Shown: positions 1 through 12,157 of the stretch, piece after piece | Layout of the letters: every line of letters begins with the position of its first letter | Numbering within the stretch: position 1 is the stretch's first letter | Assembly (NCBI GenBank): GCA_937125395.1 | Contig: CAKZLI010000003.1 | Location: 1-64,000 of the forward strand | DNA: 64,000 nucleotides | Source of the DNA: an uncultured Glaciecola sp. | GTDB taxonomy: Bacteria > Pseudomonadota > Gammaproteobacteria > Enterobacterales > Alteromonadaceae | Reading direction: 5' to 3' | Program-made: the position numbers and the translations under genes | The notes under the pieces: generated by a model | What the model was told of the DNA's origin: nothing | The model's input: the letters and a program-made list of their open reading frames with translations, nothing else | Database searches by the model: none

Positions 1-293
1 TGTATGATTAATCTTTTAAACCCAGAGTAAATCCATTTCGTCCGCATGTGTGGAAACTGGCTTCTCTGAAAAGCCACCTATATTGTTACAGTTATATGTG
101 TAAAAGTGAATTAGTGCTAAAGGGTCTTAGAAACGAAAACTTAGTAATTCGTTGGGTTTGAGTTTCTTAACTCTCTTAATTCAGTTAAGAAACTCTAAAA
201 GTATACTGTTACCAAAAAAATAGAAAAACAAAACGGTATACTTGATTTTCCATAAAGCACATGCTATATATAGATTATAGGAAAGTATCCTAT
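1..293. other. Non-coding left edge downstream of a truncated gene
   Basis: No credible gene is visible on either strand. The missing second half of the adjacent DUF808 gene should have been on the minus strand here, but translation of that strand gives no resemblance. The stretch is AT-rich and holds two consecutive inverted repeats: a perfect 13-bp stem at 160-195, and AAGTATAC/GTATACTT arms at 199-206 and 236-243. They may mark a deletion or insertion junction. Confidence 0.6.
160..195. repeat. Perfect 13-bp inverted repeat with a 10-nt loop
   Basis: The arms GAGTTTCTTAACT (160-172) and AGTTAAGAAACTC (183-195) are exact complements around a 10-nt loop. No U tract follows on either strand, so it is not a standard intrinsic terminator. 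It lies about 100 bp beyond the premature end of the DUF808 gene and could be part of a small mobile or scar element. Confidence 0.6.
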
Positions 294-764
294 CTAACTT
301 TTCATATTAAAAATAAAATCAGTTCGGATAGCCCCTTTGATTTTGTCTTGTTCAAATTGCACTAAATCTATCGCGGGATCGATTAACGCGTGGTGCAATT
401 TTTCTTTGGCTTGTTGGTCTGTCGCAGGAGAGATGAATTTATGTAGGATTTTTTCAGCCCCTTCATAGCACAAATACAACCCACCAAGCATCAATACTGG
501 CAGTATCGTCCATGGTAAGTAAGCACTAGCTAGCAATGCTAAAGGCACGATGATTATTTTGTTTAGTAGAGAGCCTTTGGCTACGGCATAAATTACGGGG
601 AGTTCACGCGCTGCCGATACTCCGGTGACTTGCTCAGCATTCAGAGCCAGATCATCCCCGAGCACACCGGCGGTTTTTTTGGCTGCGACCTTGGCCAAAA
701 TCGCCACATCATCCAACACTGTCGCAATGTCATCTATTAACGCTAATAAGCTAGTCCCTGCCAT
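294..764 (-). pseudogene. DUF808 (YedI-like) inner-membrane protein, C-terminal half missing
   Basis: The 156-residue product matches the start of the DUF808/YedI family. It has the N-terminal [19 protein letters not shown] block, the [16 protein letters not shown] block, the [12 protein letters not shown] segment, and one hydrophobic hairpin around residues 68-100. Family members are usually about 300 residues. This reading frame stops just after the conserved KGAIRTDFI motif near residue 147, followed by five unrelated residues. The remaining transmembrane half is not found downstream. The gene is therefore probably a truncated remnant, although a stable short product cannot be excluded. 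The function of the family is unknown. It is divergent from abgT across a roughly 110-bp spacer. Confidence 0.75.
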
Positions 765-877
765 TTGCTGTACTCTTTTGATTGTATGTAGTTTTAAATC
801 ATCCTAAACTAATCTTAAGTATAAAATAAGCCGTATATTCATTTATTATCCAATTAACCAGAACAAAAAAGAGACCT

Positions 878-2407
878 ATGCAACAGATTAAGCCATCGTG
901 GGCAACACGCGCATTAGATAAAATCGAAGTCGTCGGCAATAAATTACCTGATCCTGCTATTATTTTTATGATTTGTTTGGTAGTGGTGTGGGTCTGTTCT
1001 GCTATTTTCTCACACATGAATTTTACTACGCTTGACCCTCGAACCGGTGAAGCTGTCGTAGTACAAAATTTATTAACTGGCGATTCACTCGCTGATTTCT
1101 TATCTCGAATGGTCACCATATTTACCAGCTTTGCTCCGCTAGGCGTTGTGCTCGTTGCCATGTTAGGTGTAGGTGTTGCTGAGCATTCAGGTTTTATCAG
1201 TGCTGGTCTCAAGCGCATGTTGGATTGGACTCCTCGCGCATTGCTCACTCCGATGGTTGTGCTCGTGGCGATAGTCAGTCATACGGCAACTGATGCTGGT
1301 TATGTGCTTGTTATTCCACTTGCTGGTGTGATTTTTTATGCCATGGGACGCCATCCTTTAGCTGGTATTGCCGCTGCTTTTGCTGGAGTAAGTGGTGGAT
1401 TTTGTGCGAATTTTATTCCCTCCGCGATAGACCCATTACTACAAAGTTTCACGCAAGAAGCCGCGCAGCTACTTGACCCTGATATTCAAGTGAACCCGCT
1501 TAACAATTACTTTTTTAATAGCGCTTCATCGCTTTTAGTCATCTCGATCGCTTGGTATTTAACAGACAAGGTCATTGAGCCTCGTTTACAACACGTGCCG
1601 GTGGATGGGGATCCCGATGATATCCCTAAGTTTGCAGAGCTCCAACCGCTCCAAATCAAAGCATTACGCGCAGCCAGTGTGGTGATGTTACTGGGGATTG
1701 TCGCGTTGGTAGCTATTTTGCTGCCAGAAACTTCACCCATGCGTGATATCAATGGCGAGCTAACTACCTTTGCTGCTCCGATCATGCAGTCCATTGTACC
1801 GATTATATTTTTGTTATTTTTGTTACCTGGTGTTGTCTATGGTTATGTCTCAGGGACGTACACATCAACTCAAGATATGATTAACAGTATGACCAAGGCC
1901 ATGCAGGGTATGAGCTACTACATTGTTATGGCATTCTTTTGTGCGTTATTTATTGACGCATTTGGTAAATCAAATTTAGGAGCACTACTCGCGATTAATG
2001 GTGCAGAGCTACTTAAATCCTTGTCAGTACCAGCAATGGTGACCATTGTCGGAATTATCTTTTTGACTGCGTTTGTGAATTTATTTGTGGGATCGTCATC
2101 AGCCAAATGGGCGTTACTCGGTCCTATATTTGTGCCGATGTTAATGCAGCTAGGCATATCGCCAGATTTGACCCAAGCAGCCTATCGCTTAGGTGATTCA
2201 TCCTCCAATATTATTACTCCTTTGATGCCGTATTTTCCATTGGTCGTGGTGTATTGCCAGCGATATGTTAAATCAACAGGAATAGGTACCTTGCTAGCCA
2301 TGATGCTCCCATTTAGCATTACCTTGTTATTTGCTTGGACGCTGTTTTTATTAGCGTATTGGTCTTTAGGGATCCCGCTAGGCTTCGGTGCTAGTTATAC
2401 CTATTAG
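878..2407 (+). CDS. abgT: AbgT-family transporter (p-aminobenzoyl-glutamate type)
   Basis: The protein has 509 residues, matching the roughly 510 of E. coli AbgT, and many hydrophobic segments spread over its length. The first lies around residues 26-48, after the characteristic N-terminal LPDPAIIFM stretch. The family imports p-aminobenzoyl-glutamate in E. coli; some members (e.g. MtrF) have been reported to export sulfonamides or p-aminobenzoate. No abgA/abgB hydrolase genes are adjacent, so the exact substrate and direction are inferred only from the family. A GAGAC ribosome-binding site sits just before the ATG. The gene stands alone and is divergent from the DUF808 remnant. Confidence 0.85.
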   Translation: MQQIKPSWATRALDKIEVVGNKLPDPAIIFMICLVVVWVCSAIFSHMNFTTLDPRTGEAVVVQNLLTGDSLADFLSRMVTIFTSFAPLGVVLVAMLGVGVAEHSGFISAGLKRMLDWTPRALLTPMVVLVAIVSHTATDAGYVLVIPLAGVIFYAMGRHPLAGIAAAFAGVSGGFCANFIPSAIDPLLQSFTQEAAQLLDPDIQVNPLNNYFFNSASSLLVISIAWYLTDKVIEPRLQHVPVDGDPDDIPKFAELQPLQIKALRAASVVMLLGIVALVAILLPETSPMRDINGELTTFAAPIMQSIVPIIFLLFLLPGVVYGYVSGTYTSTQDMINSMTKAMQGMSYYIVMAFFCALFIDAFGKSNLGALLAINGAELLKSLSVPAMVTIVGIIFLTAFVNLFVGSSSAKWALLGPIFVPMLMQLGISPDLTQAAYRLGDSSSNIITPLMPYFPLVVVYCQRYVKSTGIGTLLAMMLPFSITLLFAWTLFLLAYWSLGIPLGFGASYTY

Positions 2408-2459
2408 TCAGAGGATCGATGATAATAGTCATCAATGTTCTCATTCTAAAGTATTAGTG

Positions 2460-2483
2460 ACGGTATTTATCTACAAATACCGT
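2460..2483. other. Hairpin downstream of abgT
   Basis: ACGGTATTT at 2460-2468 pairs exactly with AAATACCGT at 2475-2483 around a 6-nt loop. It lies about 50 bp after the abgT stop. There is no T run behind it, so it may be a weak or factor-dependent terminator, or a processing/protection hairpin. Confidence 0.4.
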
Positions 2484-2602
2484 AGTAAGGCCCGATATAC
2501 TCAACACTAGTCAGATTATGTTGATGGTGACATTGGTCTGAGTAGTACAGTTTATAAAGCTAACTACTACTAAAGGCTATCAAAGTAAGCTATATTGGTT
2601 AG

Positions 2603-4867
<2,265 letters not shown>

Positions 4868-4914
4868 CTGCTAACCCCGTGTGTAATTAGGGCATCGATG
4901 AGCATGATAATATT

Positions 4915-6723
4915 ATGATGGATGCGCTGACTGCCCTAGGGGTTATAGAACGCTTGGCCGGACCTGCGACATTTGAGCGTGGGTCTGCCTTGTATCGTGA
5001 GCAAGCGTTATTACAGTATCGTCGGCAACAACATAGCATTCAAGCCAAAGTGCAAAGTGCCACCTCTCCAGGCGTCAATGAATATGAGGTTGAGCTGACT
5101 ATTCGGAGCAATGATTTTGATGGTGGTTGTAATTGTCCGGCATCAGAAGGGTTTGATTTTTGTAAACATTGCGTCGTTGTGGCACTGCATTACACCGATA
5201 AGTTAAAGCAACTAGAATCAGCCAAAGATGGTACGCCACTCGAAAAAATAACTACCTACATCGACCACCTCGATGAGCAAAGTGCTAAATCAGCGTTATT
5301 GGCCTTAATTGAACAAGACGAGCATTTAGTCTTCAAATGGCAATATTTTGCTGATATTGCGTTAGTTAAAGAGGATTTTGTTGATCCCAGCACCTCTCCT
5401 CAGGCCAAAAAACTACTCGCTAATATCAAAAAACTCATTATCAAAGCATTCCCAGCAAGAGACGTGTGGCAATACAACAAGGTTAGGGCTTATTTTAATC
5501 AAGCGTATAGTAAAGTGTTAGACATTGTTGAAATGTTGGATAAATTACCTGCTGATCAGGCTCACGGCTTAGCCTTTCAAATGCTCAAACGATTAGATGA
5601 AGTACTAGATAATATTGATGATAATGGTGGTTTTGCTCGGACAGTAACGCATACTCTAGTCCAGCAGTATGCCAAGACAGTCAGAGGGTTGAATTGGGAC
5701 CAGCACACCAAAGCCCGCTATATTCTTGCGTTATATCAACCAACGTTAACCCATATTCAGTTTAATTCTATCCCTAAGTTATTTGTAACGGGCGAAGATC
5801 CGAAATTTGTGCAGGCTTTCTTTGATTTGCTCGAACACGCAGTCACCGATGCGACCAATAGCGATAACACAATCAATAGTGTGACCAACACACAAATAGT
5901 AGATCTAGCAGATTACTACGCTGCGCAGTCACAACTAGCAAAGGTCATCGCATTAAAACAAATTATTGCCAGTACAAGTGAAGATTATATTGCGTTAGCC
6001 AAAGATAGTTTAGCACTCAATCATGTTGAGCAAGCGCAAGCATTCATTGATTTAGCGCATCAACAGGCTAAAAGTAGCAGTGCTAACGCCCAACTTTTAT
6101 CATTACAAGCGACACTGGCTCAGCATGATGCTCAGCCTGAAAGTGCATTAGCATTGCAGTGGCAAGCCTACACTCAATCCTTGCTATTAGACGATTACAT
6201 CTCATTAAATACGTTAATTGGTCGACTTGGCGATGCCGGTGAGTTACAGACCAACATTGCTGAGACCAAAGCACAGTGGCTTGATAAGACCATCGAGTTT
6301 TGGCTGAATATGTTAGCCACACCTAAGACAGAGCGGTTAGGTAAATATCGCTTAATGAATGCGGAGCCGTTAATTGAGTTGTATTTGTATTGCGGCAAAT
6401 TAACCGAGGCGGTGGCATTAACCAACACCCAATTAATTGACCGTGAATTATTGCATCAAGTCGCCAAAGTGAGCCAAATACATGCCCCTGCTGATACCGT
6501 TGAGCTCTACACTCGCCTGATCCATATCTGGATAAAATCTGCCAAAGCGGATCAATATTATCGGATCGTAGATTTATTATTAGAATTACAAGCCGCTATT
6601 GTTGGCTTGTCAGACAACAACGACGCGCAAGAACAATTTAATTTGTTGCTCAGTGAAATTGGCTACGAGTATCAACAAAAACGGCAATTATTAAAAATGA
6701 TACAACGGCACTTTGTTCTGTAA
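4915..6723 (+). CDS. SWIM zinc-finger domain protein of unknown function
   Basis: The 602-residue protein carries a SWIM zinc motif, C72-x-C74-x8-C83-x-H85, near its N-terminus. SWIM domains occur in bacterial and eukaryotic proteins and are thought to bind DNA or proteins. The rest is a long helical region rich in Ala, Leu and Gln that looks like TPR-type solenoid repeats. No helicase or nuclease motif is seen. In many bacteria SWIM proteins lie beside SWI2/SNF2 helicases, but none is here. The start has two consecutive ATGs (4915 and 4918). It follows icd by 47 bp and could be read through from it. Its role is not known. Confidence 0.8.
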   Translation: MMDALTALGVIERLAGPATFERGSALYREQALLQYRRQQHSIQAKVQSATSPGVNEYEVELTIRSNDFDGGCNCPASEGFDFCKHCVVVALHYTDKLKQLESAKDGTPLEKITTYIDHLDEQSAKSALLALIEQDEHLVFKWQYFADIALVKEDFVDPSTSPQAKKLLANIKKLIIKAFPARDVWQYNKVRAYFNQAYSKVLDIVEMLDKLPADQAHGLAFQMLKRLDEVLDNIDDNGGFARTVTHTLVQQYAKTVRGLNWDQHTKARYILALYQPTLTHIQFNSIPKLFVTGEDPKFVQAFFDLLEHAVTDATNSDNTINSVTNTQIVDLADYYAAQSQLAKVIALKQIIASTSEDYIALAKDSLALNHVEQAQAFIDLAHQQAKSSSANAQLLSLQATLAQHDAQPESALALQWQAYTQSLLLDDYISLNTLIGRLGDAGELQTNIAETKAQWLDKTIEFWLNMLATPKTERLGKYRLMNAEPLIELYLYCGKLTEAVALTNTQLIDRELLHQVAKVSQIHAPADTVELYTRLIHIWIKSAKADQYYRIVDLLLELQAAIVGLSDNNDAQEQFNLLLSEIGYEYQQKRQLLKMIQRHFVL

Positions 6724-6836
6724 TTGCTGAATAAATGGATTACTTTGGCTACTTCGCCTTGCTCGATGTAAGATTAATTTATTGCTTACTATGTTAACGT
6801 AGACACATATATTAAATATGCTTTTAAGGAAAACAC

Positions 6837-8138
6837 ATGATCCGCGCAGAGCAACTTCAGTATCTTAATGGCTTTGGCAATGAGTTTGAAACAGAGGCCG
6901 AGCCTGGCGCGCTGCCAGTCGGCCAGTTTAACCCTCAAAAAGTCGCCATGGGCTTATATACCGAGCAATTTAGTACGACGGCATTTACCATGTCACGTGA
7001 TAAAAACCGCCGCACGTGGTTTTATCGTATCCGGCCATCGGCTGCGCAAGGTGATTATCGACCGTTTGACCAAGGTTTAATGCGTAGCGGCCCGATTACT
7101 GAAGTGCCAGCTCCGCCCAATTTATTGCGCTGGGATCCTATTCCAATGCCGCAAACTCCCACCGATTTCGTTACCTCACTGGTCACTCTTGCCGCTAATG
7201 GTAATGTGGGCGTACAAGGTATTGGTGTGCATGTGTATGCTGCCAACCAATCGATGGAAAAACGCTTTTTTTATAATTCCGACGGTGAGTTATTGATCGT
7301 GCCACAACAAGGGGCACTATTGTTACATACTGAAAGCGGTATTCTGCACATAAAACCAGGCGAAATTAGTGTTATCCCTAGAGGCATTAAGTTTCGTGTT
7401 GAATTGCCTGATGGTGCAGCACGTGGATACGTAGCCGAAAACTATGGCGCCCCATTAATTTTGCCAGAACGTGGGCCAGTTGGGTCTAACGGATTTGCCA
7501 ATGAACGTGATTTTCAGGCGCCCGTTGCTGCATACGAAGATGTCGACGGCGACTTTGAGCTGGTGTGTAAATTTAACGGTGGCATGTTTGTCTGTGATAT
7601 TGACCATTCACCGCTAGATGTGGTGGCATGGGTTGGTACATCGTATCCGTACAAGTATGATCTGGCGCGTTTTAATACGATGAACACGGTAAGTTATGAC
7701 CATCCCGATCCGTCTATTTTTACGGTATTGACATCGCAAACCGAGACTGAAGGTACCGCGAATTTAGATTTTGTTATTTTTCCGCCGCGCTGGATGGTGG
7801 CCGAAAACACCTTTAGACCCCCTTGGTACCATCGTAATTTAATGAGTGAATTCATGGGCTTGATTGACGGTGTATATGACGCAAAAGAGCATGGTTTTGT
7901 GCCTGGAGGAGCAAGTTTACATAATTGTATGACACCGCATGGGCCAGAAGCTGCCGTGTTTGAAGCGGCCTCTAACGCTGAACTTAAACCCCAGCGCTAT
8001 GAAGATACAATGGCGTTTATGTTTGAGTCACGCTTTGTCTTTGAGCCCACCGAGTATGCGCTGCAAAGCAATACGCGTCAGCGTGAATATTATCAATGTT
8101 ATAGCAATCTAAAAAACCATTTTAGAGACCGAAAATAA
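6837..8138 (+). CDS. hmgA: Homogentisate 1,2-dioxygenase
   Basis: This Fe(II) enzyme opens the ring of homogentisate to maleylacetoacetate in tyrosine/phenylalanine catabolism. It has 433 residues, the usual length. The N-terminal [13 protein letters not shown] signature is present, and so are the iron-ligand regions: [14 protein letters not shown] (His and Glu) and the later MTPHGPE (His). An AAGGA ribosome-binding site precedes the ATG. It is the first gene of an hmgA-maiA pair with only 11 bp between them. No tyrosine-responsive regulator gene is adjacent, and no operator was recognised. Confidence 0.96.
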   Translation: MIRAEQLQYLNGFGNEFETEAEPGALPVGQFNPQKVAMGLYTEQFSTTAFTMSRDKNRRTWFYRIRPSAAQGDYRPFDQGLMRSGPITEVPAPPNLLRWDPIPMPQTPTDFVTSLVTLAANGNVGVQGIGVHVYAANQSMEKRFFYNSDGELLIVPQQGALLLHTESGILHIKPGEISVIPRGIKFRVELPDGAARGYVAENYGAPLILPERGPVGSNGFANERDFQAPVAAYEDVDGDFELVCKFNGGMFVCDIDHSPLDVVAWVGTSYPYKYDLARFNTMNTVSYDHPDPSIFTVLTSQTETEGTANLDFVIFPPRWMVAENTFRPPWYHRNLMSEFMGLIDGVYDAKEHGFVPGGASLHNCMTPHGPEAAVFEAASNAELKPQRYEDTMAFMFESRFVFEPTEYALQSNTRQREYYQCYSNLKNHFRDRK

Positions 8139-8149
8139 AGAGAAAATCG

Positions 8150-8788
8150 ATGACATTATTTGGTTATTACCGTTCATCTGCGGCCTATCGTGTCCGCATA
8201 GCATTGAACCTTAAAGCATTAGCCTATGAGCAAGTGGCTGTTAATTTAGTGCAAGGCGAACAGCAAGAGGCAGCTAATTTAGCGCGTAATCCACAAGGAC
8301 TCGTGCCTACACTGCAAACGGCTGAAGGTCAGTACTTAACGCAATCTACAGCCATCCTTGAATGGCTTGAAGAAGCGTATCCTGCCAGCGCATTGTTTCC
8401 TAAACAGCCACTGCAAAGAGCGCAAGTGAGAGCGATGGCCAATACCATTGCTTGTGACATGCATCCGTTGAATAATTTACGTGTGTTAAATTATTTAACG
8501 AACAATCTAGACGTGGATACAGATACCAAAATGCAATGGTATCGACATTGGATTGATGTCGGTTTTACCAGCTTGGAGCAACAAGTCTCGGATACCGGTT
8601 TCTGTTATGGAGACGCAGTCAGCATGGCTGATGTTTACTTGATCCCTCAAGTGTATAACGCGTTACGATTTAACCAAGACATGGAAAAATTTCCGAAAAT
8701 AATGCAGATTTATCGTCACTGTAATGAATTAAAGGCATTTCAAGACGCTGCACCAGAAGCTCAGCCTGATGCACACAGTAATACGTGA
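8150..8788 (+). CDS. maiA: Maleylacetoacetate isomerase (zeta-class GST fold)
   Basis: This enzyme isomerises maleylacetoacetate to fumarylacetoacetate using glutathione. The 212-residue protein begins with the zeta-class signature SSAAYRVRIALNLK (residues 9-22), followed by NPQGLVPTL and the QSTAILEWLEE glutathione-site segment. The C-terminal all-helical domain contains the family MADVYLIPQVYNALRF motif. It follows hmgA by 11 bp, so the two are almost certainly co-transcribed, and its product feeds the fumarylacetoacetase encoded next. Confidence 0.95.
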   Translation: MTLFGYYRSSAAYRVRIALNLKALAYEQVAVNLVQGEQQEAANLARNPQGLVPTLQTAEGQYLTQSTAILEWLEEAYPASALFPKQPLQRAQVRAMANTIACDMHPLNNLRVLNYLTNNLDVDTDTKMQWYRHWIDVGFTSLEQQVSDTGFCYGDAVSMADVYLIPQVYNALRFNQDMEKFPKIMQIYRHCNELKAFQDAAPEAQPDAHSNT

Positions 8789-8926
8789 ACAGTTTTTATA
8801 TGAGTAGGCATTAAGTGCCAACGCATCTGTACTGATAATGACAATGTTTTGGGATGGGCTGCCAACACGTCGGGTAATTACTGATATAATCGTTGGATTG
8901 ATGTTGAAACAAAAAGGTAACGAAGA

Positions 8927-10243
8927 ATGTATCAAATAAATGAAACACATAATCCAGCGCTAACGAGCTGGGTTACAAGTGCAAATCAAGGTATGAGTGA
9001 TTTTAGCATCCAAAACTTACCTTTCGCGACCTTTCGCCGCGCCGGTTCCAAAGAAGCTCTACGCGGTGGGGTTGCTATTGGTGATCAGATTGTGGATTTA
9101 AAAGCACTGAGCGAGACTGGCATTCTTGATGGGCTTGCACAAGAGGCCGCTGAAGCGTGCTCAGCAGACAGCTTAAATCGTTACATGGGCATGGGGCAAG
9201 CAGTATGGTCAGCATTACGTGCTGCGTTATCTAACGCCTTGGCTACGGGCTCTGATTTAGAAGCACAAGTGCGTACTTGTTTAGTCAGTCAGGCTGATGT
9301 CGAGTACGGTATGCCGTGTCATATCGGTGATTACACTGATTTTTACACGTCAATTCACCATGCTACTAGTGTCGGAAAATTATTCCGTCCAGATAATCCC
9401 TTATTGCCAAACTACAAGTGGATCCCAATTGGTTATCATGGTCGTTCTTCTTCGATTGATATTTCAGGGCAGACGTTCCACCGCCCGGTTTCACAGTTGA
9501 AGCCGCCGACAGCCGATGAGCCGGTGGTTGCACCTTGTAAACGTTTAGATTATGAGTTGGAGCTAGGTATCTTCATGGGTAATGGTAACGCGTTAGGCGA
9601 CGCTATCAATATCAGCGATGCAGAATCACATGTGTTTGGTATTTGTTTGTTTAATGATTGGTCAGCACGTGATATCCAAGCATGGGAATATCAGCCGCTG
9701 GGTCCGTTTTTGGCCAAAAACTTTGCCTCTACTATTTCACCATGGATTGTATCGATGGAGGCACTCGCCCCTTATCGCAGTGCGTTTAGTCATCCTGGTG
9801 ATGATCCTCAGCCATTACCGTACTTGTCATCAGATGTTAACTCTGAACAAGGTGCAATCGATATTGAGTTAGAAGTGTTGATCCAAACTGAGAAAATGCG
9901 TGCCGCAGGTACCCCGGCTGAGACGATTTCTCGCTCTAACTTTAATCACTCTTACTGGACAGTGGCACAGCTTGTTACTCACCACACCGTCAATGGTTGC
10001 AACTTAAGACCGGGCGATTTATTAGGTAGTGGAACCCAGTCTGGTCCAGAGCCCGAGGGCGCAGGTTCATTACTGGAGCTATCAAATGGTGGCAAACAGT
10101 CATTTGCTTTGAGTAATGGCGAAGAGCGTACCTTCGTTGAAGATGGTGATACGATTATTTTACGTGGTTACTGTCATAACGATGGTGCGGCACGTATTGG
10201 TTTTGGTGAAGTAGCTAGTACTGTTTTACCAGCAAAAGTATAA
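8927..10243 (+). CDS. fahA: Fumarylacetoacetase
   Basis: This enzyme catalyses the last step of homogentisate breakdown, hydrolysing fumarylacetoacetate to fumarate and acetoacetate. The 438-residue protein shows the metal and active-site regions of the FAH family: DYTDFYTSIHHAT, RLDYELELGIFMG (paired acidic ligands), and FNDWSARDIQAWEYQPLGPF. It is separated from maiA by 138 bp that contain a TATAAT box at 8885-8890, so it may have its own promoter as well as read-through. An intrinsic terminator closes the pathway cluster. Confidence 0.95.
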   Translation: MYQINETHNPALTSWVTSANQGMSDFSIQNLPFATFRRAGSKEALRGGVAIGDQIVDLKALSETGILDGLAQEAAEACSADSLNRYMGMGQAVWSALRAALSNALATGSDLEAQVRTCLVSQADVEYGMPCHIGDYTDFYTSIHHATSVGKLFRPDNPLLPNYKWIPIGYHGRSSSIDISGQTFHRPVSQLKPPTADEPVVAPCKRLDYELELGIFMGNGNALGDAINISDAESHVFGICLFNDWSARDIQAWEYQPLGPFLAKNFASTISPWIVSMEALAPYRSAFSHPGDDPQPLPYLSSDVNSEQGAIDIELEVLIQTEKMRAAGTPAETISRSNFNHSYWTVAQLVTHHTVNGCNLRPGDLLGSGTQSGPEPEGAGSLLELSNGGKQSFALSNGEERTFVEDGDTIILRGYCHNDGAARIGFGEVASTVLPAKV

Positions 10244-10282
10244 GCGCAAGACTAACGTCACGTTAGATTGAGTGATTGGTAA

Positions 10283-10321
10283 AGGCCTTGACGGTGATAT
10301 GTCAGGGCCTGTTTGTTTTTT
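10283..10321 (+). terminator. Intrinsic terminator after fahA
   Basis: An AGGCC-TGAC arm pairs with GTCA-GGCCT around an 8-nt loop and is followed by GTTTGTTTTTT. This is a good rho-independent terminator for the hmgA-maiA-fahA cluster. It lies just before the convergent pirin gene. Confidence 0.75.
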
Positions 10322-10343
10322 CTAAGAGGGTGTTATTTGGATA

Positions 10344-11174
10344 TCACGCAAGTGTACCATTTTGATAATCGTGCAAGGCTTGCTTAATTTCAGCTTCAGT
10401 ATTCATTACAAAAGGTCCGTATTGCACTACGGGCTCATTGATTGGCTCACCACTGACAATAATCAATTTCGTATTTTCATTGCTTTGTAACGTCAGTGCA
10501 TCAGCAAAATCCAATACGCCTAGCTGACCTTTACGCAACGTTTTGCCGGCAATATCCACATGTCCTTCGTACACATAAACAAATCCATTGTGATGACTCG
10601 ATGTCGGCACATCGATAGTATCATCAGCGTGTAAATGAATATCAAAAAACTGTGGTTTAACTGCTTGGGTGCTAACTGCGCCTTCTTGCCCATTTAAATT
10701 ACCGGCTAATACACGCGCCATGGAGCTTGAGCCTATCGACACCTCCGGCACATCTTTACTTGGAATATCAGCATACCCAGGAGCCGACATTTTTTCAGAG
10801 GCGGGTAAGTTAACCCATAGCTGAAAACCGCGCATTTGTCCTTTGGTTTGCATCGGCATTTCTTCATGAATGATACCTTTACCTGCATTCATCCACTGCA
10901 ATCCGCCGTCTTCAATGATGCCTTCATTACCGACACTGTCTTTATGTCCCATTTTGCCGTTGAGCATATACGTCACAGTCTGAAAGCCTCGATGAGGATG
11001 CTACGGAAAGCCGGCAATATAATCTTGAGCGTCTTCTGAGCCAAATTCGTCTAGCATTAAAAAAGGGTCTAGGCGTTGTAGCATAGGCTGCCCCAGTACT
11101 CGTTTAAGTTTTACACCTGCACCATCAGATGCAGGCATACCTTGAACGATTTGTTTGATCGTTGTATGTGTCAT
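10344..11174 (-). pseudogene. Pirin-family protein gene interrupted by an in-frame amber codon
   Basis: Reading from the ATG at 11174, with GGAG upstream, gives a complete pirin of about 276 codons, except that codon 58 (11001-11003) is TAG. It falls inside the iron-site motif AGFP-stop-HPHRGFQTVTYML, directly before the first two metal-ligand histidines. Pirins normally carry an Asp, Glu, Pro or Thr there. Downstream family features are intact, including the GKGIIHEEMP block with further metal ligands. The open part after the stop can only start at a GTG (10976) that lies past the HPH ligands, so it would lack metal-binding residues. Pirins are cupin-fold non-haem iron proteins, some with quercetinase activity. 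The gene lies 23 bp behind the glutathionyl-hydroquinone reductase gene and is probably in its operon. It is a recent nonsense mutation, a sequence error, or a read-through gene. Confidence 0.85.
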
Positions 11175-11197
11175 GTTTTGGGCTCCTATTATGTTCT

Positions 11198-12157
11198 TTA
11201 CAAAGATTCTCTACGATGCGGTGAAACTAAATCCATAATAGGTCCTACAGGGACAATCTGCGTTGGATTAATCATAGTGTGACTGTAGTAATAATGACGC
11301 TTGATATGGTCAAAATTAGTGGTTTGTGCGACGCCATCAATTTGATATAACTCTTTAACGAAGCCAGAAAGTGCAGGATAGTCAGCAATGCGCTTCAAGT
11401 TACATTTAAAGTGGCCCACATATACAGGATCAAATCGAATTAGCGTCGTAAATAAACGCCAGTCTGCTTCTGTCAAAATGTTACCACATAAATATCGTTG
11501 CTTACTTAAACGTTGTTCTATGGTGTCGAGACCTTCAAACACTGCTGCTAGTGCTTCTTCATACGCTTCAGGGGTTGTGGCAAAACCCGATTTATACACA
11601 CCATTGTTGATGCGGTGATATACGTATTCATTTATTTCATTAATATCAGATTGTAAATCTTGCGGATAATAATCGTCGGTATTGCCAGTTAGATCATTAA
11701 ATGCGCTGTTGAATATACGTATAATATCCGACGATTCATTGTTCACGATTTGATTGGTGTGTTTGTCCCACAAGACGGGCACAGTGACACGTGTAGTAAT
11801 ATCGGCTTTAGCCTTAGTATACACTTGATGCATGTAATCAAAGCCAAACAAATTATCAGCAGTTGCACCTTCATATTGGCCAAATTCCCAGCCGTTTTCT
11901 AGCATATCCGGGCTCACTACCGAAACGCTGATATGCGACTCTAATCCTTTTAGCTTTCTAAAGATAAGTGTGCGATGCGCCCACGGGCATGCAAGACTAA
12001 CATACAGATGATATCGGCCTGATTCTGCTGTAAATTCACTACTACCATCATTGGCAATTGTGTGTCTGAATTTAGAATCTTGGCGCTCAAACTTACCGCC
12101 ACTTTTCTTGGTGTCGTACCATTGATCGACCCATTGACCGTCTACTAATAATCCCAT
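11198..12157 (-). CDS. yqjG: Glutathionyl-hydroquinone reductase (YqjG/ECM4 type)
   Basis: The 319-residue protein belongs to the xi-class glutathione transferases, which reduce glutathionyl-hydroquinones using glutathione. The catalytic cysteine lies in the CPWAHR motif (C57). The family N-terminus MGLLVDGQWVDQWYDT and the C-terminal helical domain with RFDPVYVGHFKCN are also present. A GAGG ribosome-binding site precedes the ATG. It is the first gene of a two-gene unit with the damaged pirin gene, a pairing also seen around E. coli yqjG and yhaK. This suggests a shared role in quinone or aromatic detoxification (inference). Confidence 0.9.
   Translation of the reverse strand: MGLLVDGQWVDQWYDTKKSGGKFERQDSKFRHTIANDGSSEFTAESGRYHLYVSLACPWAHRTLIFRKLKGLESHISVSVVSPDMLENGWEFGQYEGATADNLFGFDYMHQVYTKAKADITTRVTVPVLWDKHTNQIVNNESSDIIRIFNSAFNDLTGNTDDYYPQDLQSDINEINEYVYHRINNGVYKSGFATTPEAYEEALAAVFEGLDTIEQRLSKQRYLCGNILTEADWRLFTTLIRFDPVYVGHFKCNLKRIADYPALSGFVKELYQIDGVAQTTNFDHIKRHYYYSHTMINPTQIVPVGPIMDLVSPHRRESL

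Noticed and set aside
799..1248. 149-codon minus-strand frame over the start of abgT
   Set aside because: It is antisense to a well-supported transporter gene and shows no conserved features.
10344..10976. A shorter functional pirin starting at GTG 10976
   Set aside because: It would lack the HPH iron ligands and the first 66 residues of the cupin fold, and the upstream frame is clearly homologous.
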